Of a DNA stretch of 52,415 bases, positions 1 through 8,578 are shown one piece after another. The translations under genes were made by a program, and so were the position numbers. The notes beneath the pieces are model-generated. The model was given only the letters and a program-made list of their open reading frames with translations, was not told the DNA's origin and did no database searches. Every line of letters begins with the position of its first letter. Position 1 is the stretch's first letter. The DNA comes from Paenibacillus cisolokensis (lineage in GTDB: Bacteria > Bacillota > Bacilli > Paenibacillales > Paenibacillaceae), in assembly GCF_018403665.1 (NCBI RefSeq), contig NZ_BOVJ01000068.1:1-52415 (forward strand). The letters are read 5' to 3'.

Positions 1-33
1 AAAAAGTTTTTCGTAAAAATATTTTAGCAAGAT

Positions 34-66
34 GTCCCAAAATCGCGAAAGCGTGTGCGTTATATA
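34..66 (+). promoter_or_regulatory. 33-bp conserved upstream block, copy A
   Basis: This block begins GTCCCAAAATCGC and ends TGTGCGTTATATA. It is repeated at 13387-13419 with 30 of 33 bases identical. Both copies lie 20-28 bases upstream of a GTG start. The TATATA end could be a -10 element, but there is no clear TTGACA-like -35. I infer a shared promoter or operator, possibly for a phage-specific sigma factor such as the one encoded just downstream. Confidence 0.5.
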
Positions 67-93
67 TAACAGAAGCACAAAAACCGAAAGGAC

Positions 94-678
94 GTGACGG
101 ACATAAACGAAATTATCACGAAGGCAAAAGGCGGATGCGCGGCGAGCATGTGGGCGATAAAAGCCCGGTTCCAGGCGCTGATTTACAGGCTGTCGGAAGC
201 GAACTGGTACCGTATCAACGCGGAATCGTTCGAAGGTAACTGTTACTCACGGATTGAACAGTGTGTGCGCGAGTACGACCCGAATATAGGCGATTTTGCA
301 GCGTTGGTCAAACGAAAACTTATCCGGTTGTTGCATCAGCATATCAAGCGGTATCGGGCGAAGCTTCGAGGAGTCTCGGTAGTCCCGTTGATACAGAAGA
401 GACGCGGGCGAGGCGAGGACGAAGTAGACGAAGCGGAGGAAATCGAAATCATCGACGATTTGGCGGTCGTGGATGACGAGATGATTACGAAAGAGAGAAT
501 CACCGCTTTGGCGGGCGGTGATCCGAGACGATTGGCGATCCTTAACGCATGGACATACGATGGCTTTAACGATTCTCAAACCGCGTCGTTGTTGGCGCAA
601 CGATACGGAGGTAATACGGAATCGCACCGTAAGTATGTCGCGCGTTTTCGGACCGCATGCCGCGCGGCATTGGCGTAA
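94..678 (+). CDS. sigma-70-like phage transcription factor
   Basis: This 194-residue protein has the general plan of a phage sigma factor. A helical, basic block at residues 40-90 (YDPNIGDFAALVKRKLIRLL) resembles sigma region 2. An acidic linker follows (EVDEAEEIEIIDD, around residues 108-125). The last 60 residues, with NAWTYDGFNDSQTASLLAQR, resemble region 4 with a helix-turn-helix. A role in switching host RNA polymerase to phage promoters is an inference. The GTG start lies only one base after AAAGGA; an ATA at 103 would have better spacing, so the start is uncertain. It is the first gene in the window and sits directly behind the 33-bp block that recurs at 13387. Confidence 0.55.
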   Translation: MTDINEIITKAKGGCAASMWAIKARFQALIYRLSEANWYRINAESFEGNCYSRIEQCVREYDPNIGDFAALVKRKLIRLLHQHIKRYRAKLRGVSVVPLIQKRRGRGEDEVDEAEEIEIIDDLAVVDDEMITKERITALAGGDPRRLAILNAWTYDGFNDSQTASLLAQRYGGNTESHRKYVARFRTACRAALA

Positions 679-776
679 CCATAGCGGCACATTTTCGGAA
701 CACGGCGGTTAAATACGGCCGCCGACGTTCCAATTACATTATAGCACTATTCGTGATGTTTGCGGGATTAGATTTT

Positions 777-817
777 TCCAATTTCTGACGTTTAGGCATT
801 ACGTCAGAAATATTGGA
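777..817. repeat. long inverted repeat (15-bp stem)
   Basis: TCCAA plus TTTCTGACGT (777-791) pairs with ACGTCAGAAA plus TTGGA (801-817). There is a 9-base loop and one 2-base bulge. No T-run follows on the + strand (the bases after it are CCGTAC), so it is not a normal terminator in that direction. It lies immediately downstream of a consensus minus-strand promoter, so it would form the 5' end of that transcript, or it could be an operator. Confidence 0.6.
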
Positions 818-826
818 CCGTACAAT

Positions 827-856
827 ATTATACGCTATCCCATTTACAATTGTCAA
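827..856 (-). promoter_or_regulatory. consensus sigma-A promoter on the minus strand
   Basis: Read on the minus strand, this is TTGACA, an 18-base spacer, then TATAAT: a near-perfect sigma-A promoter. The predicted start, near 820, is just before the inverted repeat at 817-777. No convincing minus-strand gene follows, so the product would be a short RNA running antisense toward the end of the sigma-like gene. Confidence 0.55.
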
Positions 857-871
857 CGGAGGTAATGTACC

Positions 872-1027
872 ATGATCCGCTTGTCCACTCACGATAACAT
901 ACGAATTACAAACGATGAGGTTTCGCAATATAACGAAATTTTTCCGGAAATTTTTTACGAAGATTATTCCGATATTTCGCGCCAGATCGAACGCGACGGC
1001 GCGCTAAAGGCGGTGCGGCTTGCGTGA
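872..1027 (+). CDS. small hypothetical early protein (51 aa)
   Basis: A short ORF starts with ATG behind CGGAGG (about 856-861) and ends TGA at 1025-1027, overlapping the next start (GTGA). The product begins MIRLSTHDNIRITNDEV and is acidic in the middle (FPEIFYEDYSD). I recognise no domain. The strong ribosome site and the stop-start overlap with its neighbour support it as a real first gene of a small operon. Confidence 0.6.
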   Translation: MIRLSTHDNIRITNDEVSQYNEIFPEIFYEDYSDISRQIERDGALKAVRLA

Positions 1028-1326
1028 CCGATCGTTTTTATTCGGAGTTGCAGTCGTTAGCGCACCGCGTAAGGAACGAATCGAAACGTCTTTCCTCGGA
1101 ATTGTCGAGGGTTGATCGTATTATCTCCGGTATTTACCACGAGATCGAGGGCTGTCGGTTTGATGTCGTATCAGGATACCGTCTTGCCAAACGTTTGCAG
1201 GACGTACTAAAAGAACGCCGCGAGATCAAACGAGAAATCGCGAAATTATCGCCAGTCCGACGGGTTTTAAGTGACGACAATTTGAAATTAACGCAGTCAC
1301 AATACGCGAAAGCCTGCGAAAAATAA
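1024..1326 (+). CDS. hypothetical basic coiled-coil protein (100 aa)
   Basis: The GTG start overlaps the preceding stop in a GTGA arrangement, so translation is probably coupled. The 100-residue product is strongly helical and charged (VRNESKRLSSELSRVDRI, then LKERREIKREIAK around residues 65-80), which suggests a short coiled coil. I do not recognise the family. A gap of about 175 bases follows, holding an AAAGGAGG-like site at 1430-1438 with no start codon behind it. Confidence 0.6.
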   Translation: MTDRFYSELQSLAHRVRNESKRLSSELSRVDRIISGIYHEIEGCRFDVVSGYRLAKRLQDVLKERREIKREIAKLSPVRRVLSDDNLKLTQSQYAKACEK

Positions 1327-1501
1327 CGACTTCTCGCGCCGGCCACGGATCGTTAACGCTGACGCTTACGCTATGTCCGTTAGCGGTCCGTCGCGGACGC
1401 AAGATACGCGTTGCTGTCCGAAATTTAGCGAAAGGAGGATAGCGGTTTAGGACGGGTTTTAGCGTAGTTTTGACGAAATTATGACGAAAGGATGCGATCA
1501 A

Positions 1502-2296
1502 ATGGCAATGTTTACGAAACGCGGCGCGGAGGCCGTAACGAGTGCCACGACGGAGAAAGACGACGACAATTCCGTTATTTTGCCGTTTACGTCTGGGACT
1601 ACGTACAAAGTCCGGTTCAAGTCGGCGGAGGACTCCGTTGAGTACTACGCTTACGGGATTTTCGGTAAAGTCAATACGTTTGTTCCGAAAGTGCCGTCCG
1701 AACGCAACGCGAAAGGCTTCGTAACGGATAATCCTACGATCTGGGACCGTGCTTCCGAGCTGCTGTACGCCGAAGCAAAAGCCGCCAAAGACGCTGGCGA
1801 CGATGACACTTACGAAAAGATCCGTAAGCAGGCGTACCTTTTGAAGGGTAAGCCGAAATATCTCGTTGCTTTTGTAAATCTGGCGGATGGTCAATACGGT
1901 GTCGTCGATCTTACGCCGAAACAAGCGTCTGGCGTGTTCGCAACGATTCAGAAATACGCGAAAAGGCTCGATAAGCTGGCGTTCGAACTTTCGAAAACCG
2001 GCAGCTCTACGAACACGACCGTTTCTCTCACGCCAATCCTCGATATGGACGAGGAACTAACGGAACAGGAGCGCAAGAATTTCGAAGCCGCCGACGCGCT
2101 GGAACCGTTCGACTTCGCGTTGTTTGAAACGTGCTTGTACGTCGCAGACGAGGCGGAGCAAACGAAAAACCTCGAAATTGCCGGTTTTGACATCAGACGC
2201 TTGGGTCTGTCGTCGGAGGCTGCCGCTACCGCTGCTGACGGCGCAGTAACGCCGCTGCCGAAAAACGACGGTAATAAGCCCGAAATTATTTTCTGA
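1502..2296 (+). CDS. gp32-like single-stranded DNA-binding protein
   Basis: The 264-residue product resembles T4 gp32-type ssDNA-binding proteins of phages. Its N-terminal half opens with VILPFTSGTTYKVRFKS, consistent with an OB-fold start, and continues with YYAYGIFGKVNTFVPK. The C-terminal third is acidic (MDEELTEQERKNFEAADALE). That tail is typical of replication SSBs, which recruit polymerase and nucleases through it. I chose ATG 1502 because AAAGGA lies at a workable distance; ATG 1481 is an in-frame alternative without a good site. Its position ahead of the polymerase supports a replication role. Confidence 0.6.
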   Translation: MAMFTKRGAEAVTSATTEKDDDNSVILPFTSGTTYKVRFKSAEDSVEYYAYGIFGKVNTFVPKVPSERNAKGFVTDNPTIWDRASELLYAEAKAAKDAGDDDTYEKIRKQAYLLKGKPKYLVAFVNLADGQYGVVDLTPKQASGVFATIQKYAKRLDKLAFELSKTGSSTNTTVSLTPILDMDEELTEQERKNFEAADALEPFDFALFETCLYVADEAEQTKNLEIAGFDIRRLGLSSEAAATAADGAVTPLPKNDGNKPEIIF

Positions 2297-2484
2297 TGAT
2301 CTACATTCTGGCTACGATTATTGTCGCGATTGGTTCCGCTGCTCTAATCGTTCTGGCGGCGTTCGGGATTATGGCGTTACTCGTCTTTATCCCGTTGCCC
2401 GCCGCGTTTTGCGCAGCGTTCGCGTTGTTTGTGCTCGTATTAGGCGTTGTGACGAAGGAGGCCGAAGAAAATGAGCGCAAATAA
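2296..2484 (+). CDS. small membrane protein (62 aa)
   Basis: The product consists of two back-to-back hydrophobic helices (IYILATIIVAIGSAALIVLA and an A/F/L/V-rich second helix to residue 53) with a charged C-terminal tail, TKEAEENERK. Its ATG overlaps the TGA of the ssDNA-binding protein and its end overlaps the next gene, so it is co-translated. There is no known family; it probably sits in the inner membrane during early infection. Confidence 0.6.
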   Translation: MIYILATIIVAIGSAALIVLAAFGIMALLVFIPLPAAFCAAFALFVLVLGVVTKEAEENERK

Positions 2485-2722
2485 ACGGTCAGTCAACGTC
2501 GGCATTAACGTCAAGAGTCCGGCCACGTTACCGCGCCTTGGTCGCCAATTGAACGAGTTTTTCCGCGCGATCGAAGAATACGTCGGGCCGGCGGACGTCA
2601 GCGTTATGGTTGCGGTCAATCCAGCGCCAGACGGGGCGGTCGGCCCTGTAAAGTTCGTCGTGATTACACCGGATTACGACGAGGATGACGAAGGGGAGGG
2701 CGAAATCTACGGCACACATTAG
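2471..2722 (+). CDS. hypothetical protein (83 aa)
   Basis: ATG follows GAAGGAGG in the end of the previous gene. The product begins MSANKRSVNVGINVKSPATL, has a helix LNEFFRAIEEYVG and ends in a very acidic tail (DYDEDDEGEGE). The opening (VGINVKS) resembles two other small proteins of this phage, at 25177 (GEINVKVNADVS) and 49779 (KLEIIVDAGEPV). Function unknown. Confidence 0.55.
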   Translation: MSANKRSVNVGINVKSPATLPRLGRQLNEFFRAIEEYVGPADVSVMVAVNPAPDGAVGPVKFVVITPDYDEDDEGEGEIYGTH

Positions 2723-3107
2723 CGAAGTTGTCGGTAAAGTATCGGAAATGACGGCCCGCCGCGCACTGCTTAACGCGGGCTATATCGTAGCAAAACCGGA
2801 GACTGACGAACCGTTTGACGTTGTGTTCCGCGATCCAGTTAATCGCGAATGGTATACAGCGCAAATCAAAACGATTCGGGTCCGTGAAGACCGCGACGGG
2901 GCGCTCGTAGTCTCTGCGCGCAAAAGTAACGGCGAGCCTTACGCAAAGCCCGACGCTGACTATATCGTTGGCGTCCTGGGCGACGCGGTTTACATGTTTG
3001 AAAATACGGGGCAGGCCGAGTATTGGGCGCAAGAGGCTACGGCGAGCAAACGTTGGGTCAAGTTGCCGACCGAAATTGTACGTGATCAAACGGCGGTGGC
3101 GCAGTAA
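2685..3107 (+). CDS. PD-(D/E)XK nuclease-like protein
   Basis: The product is up to 140 residues and resembles the small PD-(D/E)XK endonuclease family (PDDEXK_5). A helix ALLNAGYIV is followed by EPFDVVF, then the paired motif TAQIKTIRV (the Q-x-K part of the core). Together these give a D...(E/Q)xK active-site layout. The beginning overlaps the previous gene, and the ATG at 2685 has only a weak site, so the start is uncertain. It could be a Holliday-junction or nick-processing enzyme, or a domesticated homing nuclease. A second, more divergent member lies at about 6258-6653. Confidence 0.5.
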   Translation: MTKGRAKSTAHISEVVGKVSEMTARRALLNAGYIVAKPETDEPFDVVFRDPVNREWYTAQIKTIRVREDRDGALVVSARKSNGEPYAKPDADYIVGVLGDAVYMFENTGQAEYWAQEATASKRWVKLPTEIVRDQTAVAQ

Positions 3108-3310
3108 TGGCGTTAAAAGACCCGCAAGAAGCGTTAACGGTCGCGTTATGTATGGGCTGTGGCGGCGAGATTTACGAAGGTGACGAGGTACGACGTATTC
3201 GCGAAGACGGCGCGCTCGTCCACAATAACGGAGTTTGTGACGTTGAGTTTGCGTTCGATTCCGTTTATGACGCGGAGGGCTTCGCGACAGTCGGCGGTTA
3301 TATCGAATAA
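3107..3310 (+). CDS. small CxxC protein (67 aa)
   Basis: The ATG at 3107 overlaps the preceding stop (TAATG). The short product carries CMGCGGEIYEGDEVRRI and a later single Cys (NGVCDVEF). This looks like a partial zinc ribbon with a beta hairpin. Small proteins of this type are common in Bacillota phages, but no activity is known to me. The acidic, compact character suggests a cytosolic accessory factor. Confidence 0.5.
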   Translation: MALKDPQEALTVALCMGCGGEIYEGDEVRRIREDGALVHNNGVCDVEFAFDSVYDAEGFATVGGYIE

Positions 3311-3362
3311 ACGAAAGTGTTGATATTGCGGGAGGTGACGCGAAATAAAACTAAATCTCCGT

Positions 3363-6253
3363 TTGGCGACGGATGATAACGAAAACACGCGGGCGGCCGT
3401 AAAAAGCGCGGTCGAACGGCGAGCTGCGGCGAATCCAGAGACAGCGGAAGAAGCATTTGAGCGGATCGGCGCAATGTCCATGACGGAAAAGGAACGTCGA
3501 CAATACGAAGCCGCGCGCCAGGCATACGAGAGCGGACGAATAGGCAACGTTCGCTCCGACGGCAAAAAATGGACGAAAAGCGACGTATTGGCGGTCGGTT
3601 ATCGGATATTGCGCGAATCAGAGGCGGCTGAACGCGAGGCGAGGATAGCGGAAGTCCTCGCTTCCAAACCGCCAAATTACCGGATTTTGACGGATGATTC
3701 CGAACTGCCAGCGTTCGTCGACCGATTGCGCGAAGAGTGCCGACGGCAAATGACGGAATGGCGCGACCGATTCCGAATACTCGGTGTCGATACGATGACG
3801 GCGGGGGACTTCGAAGGTACCGGGGTTGATACGTATATCGACCTATCAATCGGGTTTTCGATATGGTTGCCGCTGCTTAACGAAGGCTATTATCTGCCGT
3901 ACGGTCACGTCGATATGCGCGGAGAGCTGGGATTCGAGTTTCTTACGGAGCAAAGCGCGTTTAAGGCGGGCGACCCGCAGCTCACGCGCTCGAAGGTTAT
4001 CGCCGCAATCAGTCCGTATCTTTCGCGGCCAAATCACGGTAAGACGTTCCATATGGGGTCGGCGCGCTACGATTTACACGTCGCGATCAAAGACGGGTAC
4101 GAAATCGGCGGCTGCGTGTGGGATACGCTCGACGCGATGAATTTGCTGAACGAACACGAAGAGTCGTACGGTCTGAAACCGTTGATTGCGAAATACGGCC
4201 GCTTGTTCGGAATAGACGGCGAAATCTTTACGTTTGAAGACTTGTTCGGTAATCGATCGCCGGCCCCGTTTAATACCGAACTTGTCGGCATATACGCGAT
4301 TAATGACGTTAAGTATGGCTGGAAATTGTTCGAATGGCAGTACGAAATGATGGCACAAGCGCCGAGCGCCGACGGTAAAGGCCGCCTGCTCGAATGTTAC
4401 GCGCGGATTGACTCGAAATTGCCGGAGACTGACGTATTCCTAGCGCGTTGCGGATTCGAAATCGATCTCGAAGGGCTGGCGAAGTTGGAGGCGGAGTTTA
4501 CGCAAAAGCTCGAAGAAGCCAAGCGCGCGGTTATCGAAACGTACGGAATCGATGCGGAGTTTGTCCGCAAGATGGACCGCACGATTAACGCGAAAAAGGT
4601 TGCAGACTGGATAGCGGCGCAAGAACGGAAGATAGCGAGACGTGACGAAGCGATCGCGAAATTAAAGGCGTCGATAGCCGCAGACGAAGCGGCGGGCAAA
4701 ACGCATCTTAAACGTTATGCTGACGCAAAGACGCGGTTAGCGGAATTAGAAGCCGAAGTTTTAGTGCCGGCCGACGAAAAGCATGCGCCGCTGTTTACGG
4801 AAGAGTTTTCGATCACAAACGGAAATCATCTCGCGTATCTGATTTACGACCATCTCGGGATTCGCGATAGGACGCCGCAATTTAAGCGGGGGAAAACGAG
4901 ATCGACGGCGGCTGACGTTATGGAGGCGTACTATGCCGAAGAAGAAGCGCTAAAACCGCTCGCGACCGTTGCGGCGTACGAAAAACTGCTGAATACGTAC
5001 GTGACGAAGATACCGCAGGCGCTCGAAGCGGATGGGCGACTGCATAGCGAGTTCAAGGCGGGAGGGACCGCGACTGGGCGATATAGTTCGTCGGGATATA
5101 GCGGACGGCCGATCGATATATTGCGCGAATTTGAAACGGAGGGAGATGAGCCGCCGTGGGATTGACGATAACTGACGCTAACTATCACGCAATCGTCCGT
5201 AAATTGATCGCTGACGAACGGAAAGTACCGAAAGGTTCGAATTTACAAAATATGCCATCTTCAAAGGACGGCGGCGCTCTCGTCCGTAATTGCTTCGTTC
5301 CTCGCGCTGGCTTCACGTTCGTCGGTGCGGACCTAGGGCAAATCGAGCCTAGAATACAAGGTCACATCATGTATACGCGGTACGGCGACAATTCGCTACG
5401 TCAGATATTTCTTGATCGCGTCGACCTGTATACGACGATGGCGATGCGGACGTTCGGCCTTGCAGAAGAATATTGCGTCGACAAAGCGCACGATCCGACA
5501 GGCACGTTCCAGCCGCGCAAGATGATGAAAACCGGAGTTCTTGCGGTATCGTACGACCAGTCGCCGAAATCATTCGCGAAGAAGATGGGCGTATCGGACG
5601 ACGTAGCCGCGATGTTCTTCGAAAACTTCGACCGTACTTTCCCGAGCTTCCGGCAGATGGTCGCCGACATCCGCGAGTTTATGCGGAAAAACGGTTACGT
5701 CGAAACACTGTTCGGGCGGAAACGTCGATTCCCGGATTACAAGGCGGTCGCAGCCGAACAACAACGTAACGAGCAACGCTTAATCCGCTTGTATACCGAG
5801 CGAAAACAACTGCGGTCGAAACGCACACTCACACCGGCCGATCAACGGAAACTGACCGCCATACAAGACGAAATCGACATACTCGCAGAAAAGCGCGGTC
5901 TTATCGGATATTGGGAGCGCGCGGCATTTAACGCCGTAATTCAAGGGACTGGCGCTGACATTCTGAAAATGATCGGCAACCGTAACGCTCGCGAATGTAA
6001 GGCGCGCGGCTGGGAGTTTAACGCGTCTATACACGACGAAATAAAAAACTCGATACCGAACGAGCAACTAACGCCGGAGACGATCGAACTCATACGCGAA
6101 ATCATGACGCAGACGGCGACGCTTTCGGTACCGCTCGTAACGGACATCGTAATTGAGCCGCGATGGATGCAAGAATACGCACCACACGAATGGGATTACG
6201 CGAATTGCCGGCCGTTGCCGGAGTTTTCGGATAAATACGAAAAAGGAGCGTGA
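3363..6253 (+). CDS. family A DNA polymerase with 3'-5' exonuclease (one frame break)
   Basis: This is the phage replicative polymerase. The first part (about 600 residues) has exonuclease motif I, DFEGTGVDTYIDLS, near residue 145, a long helical region, and the polymerase entry LHSEFKAGGTATGRYSSS. The second part has NLQNMPS, motif A VGADLGQIEPRI, the O-helix region RKMMKTGVLAVSYDQ and motif C NASIHDEIKNSIP. The two parts are in different frames. Adding one G to the GGG at 5157-5159 (TGGGGATTG) restores DEPPWGLTITDANY, so I treat it as one protein of about 963 residues. A GGAGGGAG stands upstream of a GTG at 5156, so a truly split polymerase is possible but less likely. The start is TTG 3363; an ATA at 3345 sits nearer the GGGAGGTGA. 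Confidence 0.85.
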
Positions 6254-6257
6254 TTGT

Positions 6258-6653
6258 ACGAACGCACCTAGTAAGGGACTAGCGGCGGAACGATTAGTAG
6301 AGGCGGACTTGATTTTAGCAGGCTTCACGACGTTTCTACCATCGTCTGCCCAATGTGTTTACGACATTCTAGCCGAACGCGGTGAGCTATGTTTCAAGAT
6401 ACAAGTTAAGGCCGCAACTCCCAAGAACGGTCGTTTAGTAGTGGACGCTAGAAGACCTAGCGCATCGTCTCGTCATTATTCAATGGAGGATTACGACTAT
6501 TTAGCCGTCGTTGATTTATCTACGCGACTTGTATGTTACATTCCACGCAAGTCGTTTAATACGGGGAGAGTTACCGTTCGATTAACTAAATCAGCGGCAC
6601 CCCGCACCGACTTGTATTTTAGTGAGTACAGAACGATAAAGGGGGCGGTATAA
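6258..6653 (+). CDS. PDDEXK_5-family endonuclease-like protein, start unclear
   Basis: From SKGLAAERLVEADLILAGF onward this is a clear small PD-(D/E)XK protein: an N-terminal helix, VYDILAERGELCFKIQVKAA (D...Q-V-K core) and DYDYLAVVDL. Such proteins are common as stand-alone nucleases inserted among phage genes. AAAAGGAG at 6241-6248 is well placed, but no ATG, GTG or TTG lies in frame behind it. TTG 6254 is in another frame, and the only in-frame start is TTG 6153, inside the polymerase. A small sequence error is likely. Codon use (many CTA, TTA, AGT) differs from its CG-rich neighbours, which suggests a recent arrival. Confidence 0.6.
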   Translation, partial: TNAPSKGLAAERLVEADLILAGFTTFLPSSAQCVYDILAERGELCFKIQVKAATPKNGRLVVDARRPSASSRHYSMEDYDYLAVVDLSTRLVCYIPRKSFNTGRVTVRLTKSAAPRTDLYFSEYRTIKGAV

Positions 6654-7693
6654 ATCTCGATTTTCACAACCGTAGGTATCCCGAAACAGTCGCTAACTGA
6701 CCGTATCGCAGCGGACTTTGCCGAATATCTCGACGCCTGGCACGCGCGGCCGGAAACGTTCGACGACGCACTCGACGCGCAAATCCACCGCTGGTATGCC
6801 GACATACTTACGAATAGGCAACGTAAAATATGGCCGGCGCGGGGCATTCCGTATTTCTCACCGTCGGCCGCGAACGCCTGTCCTCGTATGCTCTACGAAA
6901 AAATGCGCGGGGCCAAGCGAGATAAAACGGATACGCCGCCGCATCAAGGCCGATGGACTCGTATCGGTAGTGCGATTGGGGGGACGATTCAACGCGACAT
7001 CCTGTTTGCGGAAAAACATATGCCGGGCGCGCGATTTGCGTTCGAACGTAACGAAGCTGGCGAGCCGATGTTCGAGGACTTCGCGAAGAGGAACGCCATT
7101 ATTACGCACAAAGGCCGCCAATTCTCGCTGTTCGGCACATGCGACGGCATTATGCGGTACGTGACGGAGGATGGCGAAGTATTACGCGTCGGTCTCGAAA
7201 TTAAATCGAAACAAACGACGTATTCGCAGACGTCCGGCTACAGTCAACGCAGCGGCCCGAAAGAGGATCACGTTAAGCAAGCGGTGTGTTATTCGTTGAT
7301 GTACGGTAGCCCGGCGCAGCCTGTCGATTATTACGTCATCCTCTACGTTAACGCATCGAAAAATCGTGGGAAATGTCGGCCGCTGAATACGAGAAAAATC
7401 CGGACATTGCCGTCCATTGTATCGAAATTACGGACGAAATGCGCGCGGAAGTCCTCGATCACTTCGCGTCAATCGTCGAGGCGGCGGAAAAAGGCGAGCC
7501 GCCGGCGCTCGATATCGAGAAGTGGACATTTAACAACTTCAAAACAGCGTGCGCGTTGTCGTTGTCAGACGAAGAGTTGACGCAATTGGAGCGACAAGTC
7601 GCCGCAATACAACGGTCCGGGCTGCCGGATTGGAAGAAACGTCAGTATACGGAAGCACTCGAACAAATACGGAAGTTACGGGAGGTTGCGTAG
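6654..7693 (+). CDS. RecB/Cas4-like PD-(D/E)XK exonuclease (one frame break)
   Basis: The product of about 346 residues carries PYFSPSAANACPRMLYEKM near residue 75, the opening of RecB/Cas4-type nucleases. It then has QFSLFGTCDGIMRYV (the D) and VGLEIKSKQTTYSQ (the ExK pair). It probably processes DNA ends in phage recombination. The frame is lost at A5 7359-7363. One extra A gives VNASKKSWEMSAAEYEKNPD and joins it to the segment ending LEQIRKLREVA. A helical region with TQLERQVAAI ends it. No ATG, GTG or TTG lies near the AAAGGGGG site; the frame opens with ATC TCG ATT TTC directly after the previous stop, so an unusual start is possible. Confidence 0.7.
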
Positions 7694-7900
7694 ATGAAAT
7701 ACGTTATGGCTGTCGATATTCACGTCCGCGACGTTATCGAAGGAGATGACGCGGAGAAATACGAAGCTCTTACGGAAACACAACGCGCAGAGCGGATCGA
7801 CGAAGTGAAGGCGGAAGTTATGCGCATGATGCGTAACGAAACGGGCGAAAACGCGGAGATCACTGTAGATATTCGTATCGAGGAGGCGGCCGCCGGATGA
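7694..7900 (+). CDS. hypothetical protein (68 aa)
   Basis: The ATG directly follows the exonuclease stop (TAGATG) behind GGGAGG. The product starts MKYVMAVDIHVRDVIEGDD, has an acidic helix (QRAERIDEVKAEVMRMMRN) and ends in a beta strand, AEITVDIRIEE. I know of no family. Tight packing with its neighbours supports expression as part of the replication operon. Confidence 0.55.
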   Translation: MKYVMAVDIHVRDVIEGDDAEKYEALTETQRAERIDEVKAEVMRMMRNETGENAEITVDIRIEEAAAG

Positions 7901-8145
7901 ATACGTACATTATCGAATCAATCCGCGATATTGACGGAGGCCCGCACGAACGCGACGAAAGACGGCGGGGCCAGCGCGTCCAAATCGTTACCCTAACCGT
8001 TGGCGAACGGTTTATTGCGTACTACGTCGACGAGGGTACGTATTTGCGGACATCTCTGGTACGAAGCGTTCTGACGGGCGATAACGTGTTGAAGGTCCGG
8101 ACGGAAAACTCCGTCTATACACTTCGTAAGGAGGCGATCGAGTGA
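7897..8145 (+). CDS. hypothetical beta-rich protein (82 aa)
   Basis: The start overlaps the previous stop (ATGA) behind GAGGCGG. The product alternates short strands (QIVTLTVGERFIAYYVDEG, NVLKVRTENSVYTLRK). This suggests a small SH3- or barrel-like fold. No conserved catalytic residues are evident. Function unknown. Confidence 0.5.
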   Translation: MNTYIIESIRDIDGGPHERDERRRGQRVQIVTLTVGERFIAYYVDEGTYLRTSLVRSVLTGDNVLKVRTENSVYTLRKEAIE

Positions 8146-8345
8146 TTAAACGAATAGCACGCGCAGTTATTGACGGAATTATCGCTTTCGGCGTTCTTTG
8201 TGCGGTAGCGTACGGTCTTATTATCGCGTATCAATTGATGTTCAGAGACGCGCCGCTCTGGGTCCGTATCCTTAGCGGTGTTATCCTGCTATACATTGTG
8301 GTCGTGGAATATATCGAACACGACGACGAGGACGACGCCAAATGA
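8142..8345 (+). CDS. small two-helix membrane protein (67 aa)
   Basis: GTG overlaps the previous TGA behind AAGGAGG. Two hydrophobic segments (IIAFGVLCAVAYGLIIAY and ILSGVILLYIVVVEYI) are joined by a short charged turn and followed by an acidic tail, EHDDEDDAK. It is one of four small membrane proteins among the early genes (also at 2296 and 13439, and less clearly 16038). Function unknown. Confidence 0.55.
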   Translation: MIKRIARAVIDGIIAFGVLCAVAYGLIIAYQLMFRDAPLWVRILSGVILLYIVVVEYIEHDDEDDAK

Positions 8346-8578
8346 ACGAAACCTTTTGCGTAGGGATATTCGAAAAGGACTACTGGATCAGCGGTTTAGG
8401 CGATTTCGTGGCGTGGCTTAACGAAGAGCAACGAAAATGTGTACCGAAAGGACCGTGCGGCCAGTCGTTTCTTGTAACGTCAGGACTAATCGGACTGATG
8501 GCGAAATATCCAACGTTTGAGGCCGCATATGAAGCTTGGCGGAGGGAGGCGGAAAACTACGGTAACAAAACGAAGTGA
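8342..8578 (+). CDS. hypothetical protein (78 aa)
   Basis: The ATGA overlap with the previous gene suggests coupled translation. The sequence, MNETFCVGIFEKDYWISGL with aromatic residues and a KCVPKGPCGQ turn, then AKYPTFEAAYEAWRREAEN, looks like a compact alpha/beta protein. I do not recognise it. Confidence 0.5.
   Translation: MNETFCVGIFEKDYWISGLGDFVAWLNEEQRKCVPKGPCGQSFLVTSGLIGLMAKYPTFEAAYEAWRREAENYGNKTK

Noticed and set aside
247..690. Minus-strand ORF of 147 aa under the sigma-like gene
   Set aside because: It is a reverse-strand shadow: no ribosome site, an Arg/Cys-rich product, and the plus-strand gene explains the codon structure.
3363..6253. A truly split DNA polymerase made from two genes
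   Set aside because: A GGAGGGAG precedes GTG 5156, but one added G fuses the two parts smoothly (PPWGLTITDANY), and the same type of loss occurs throughout the window.
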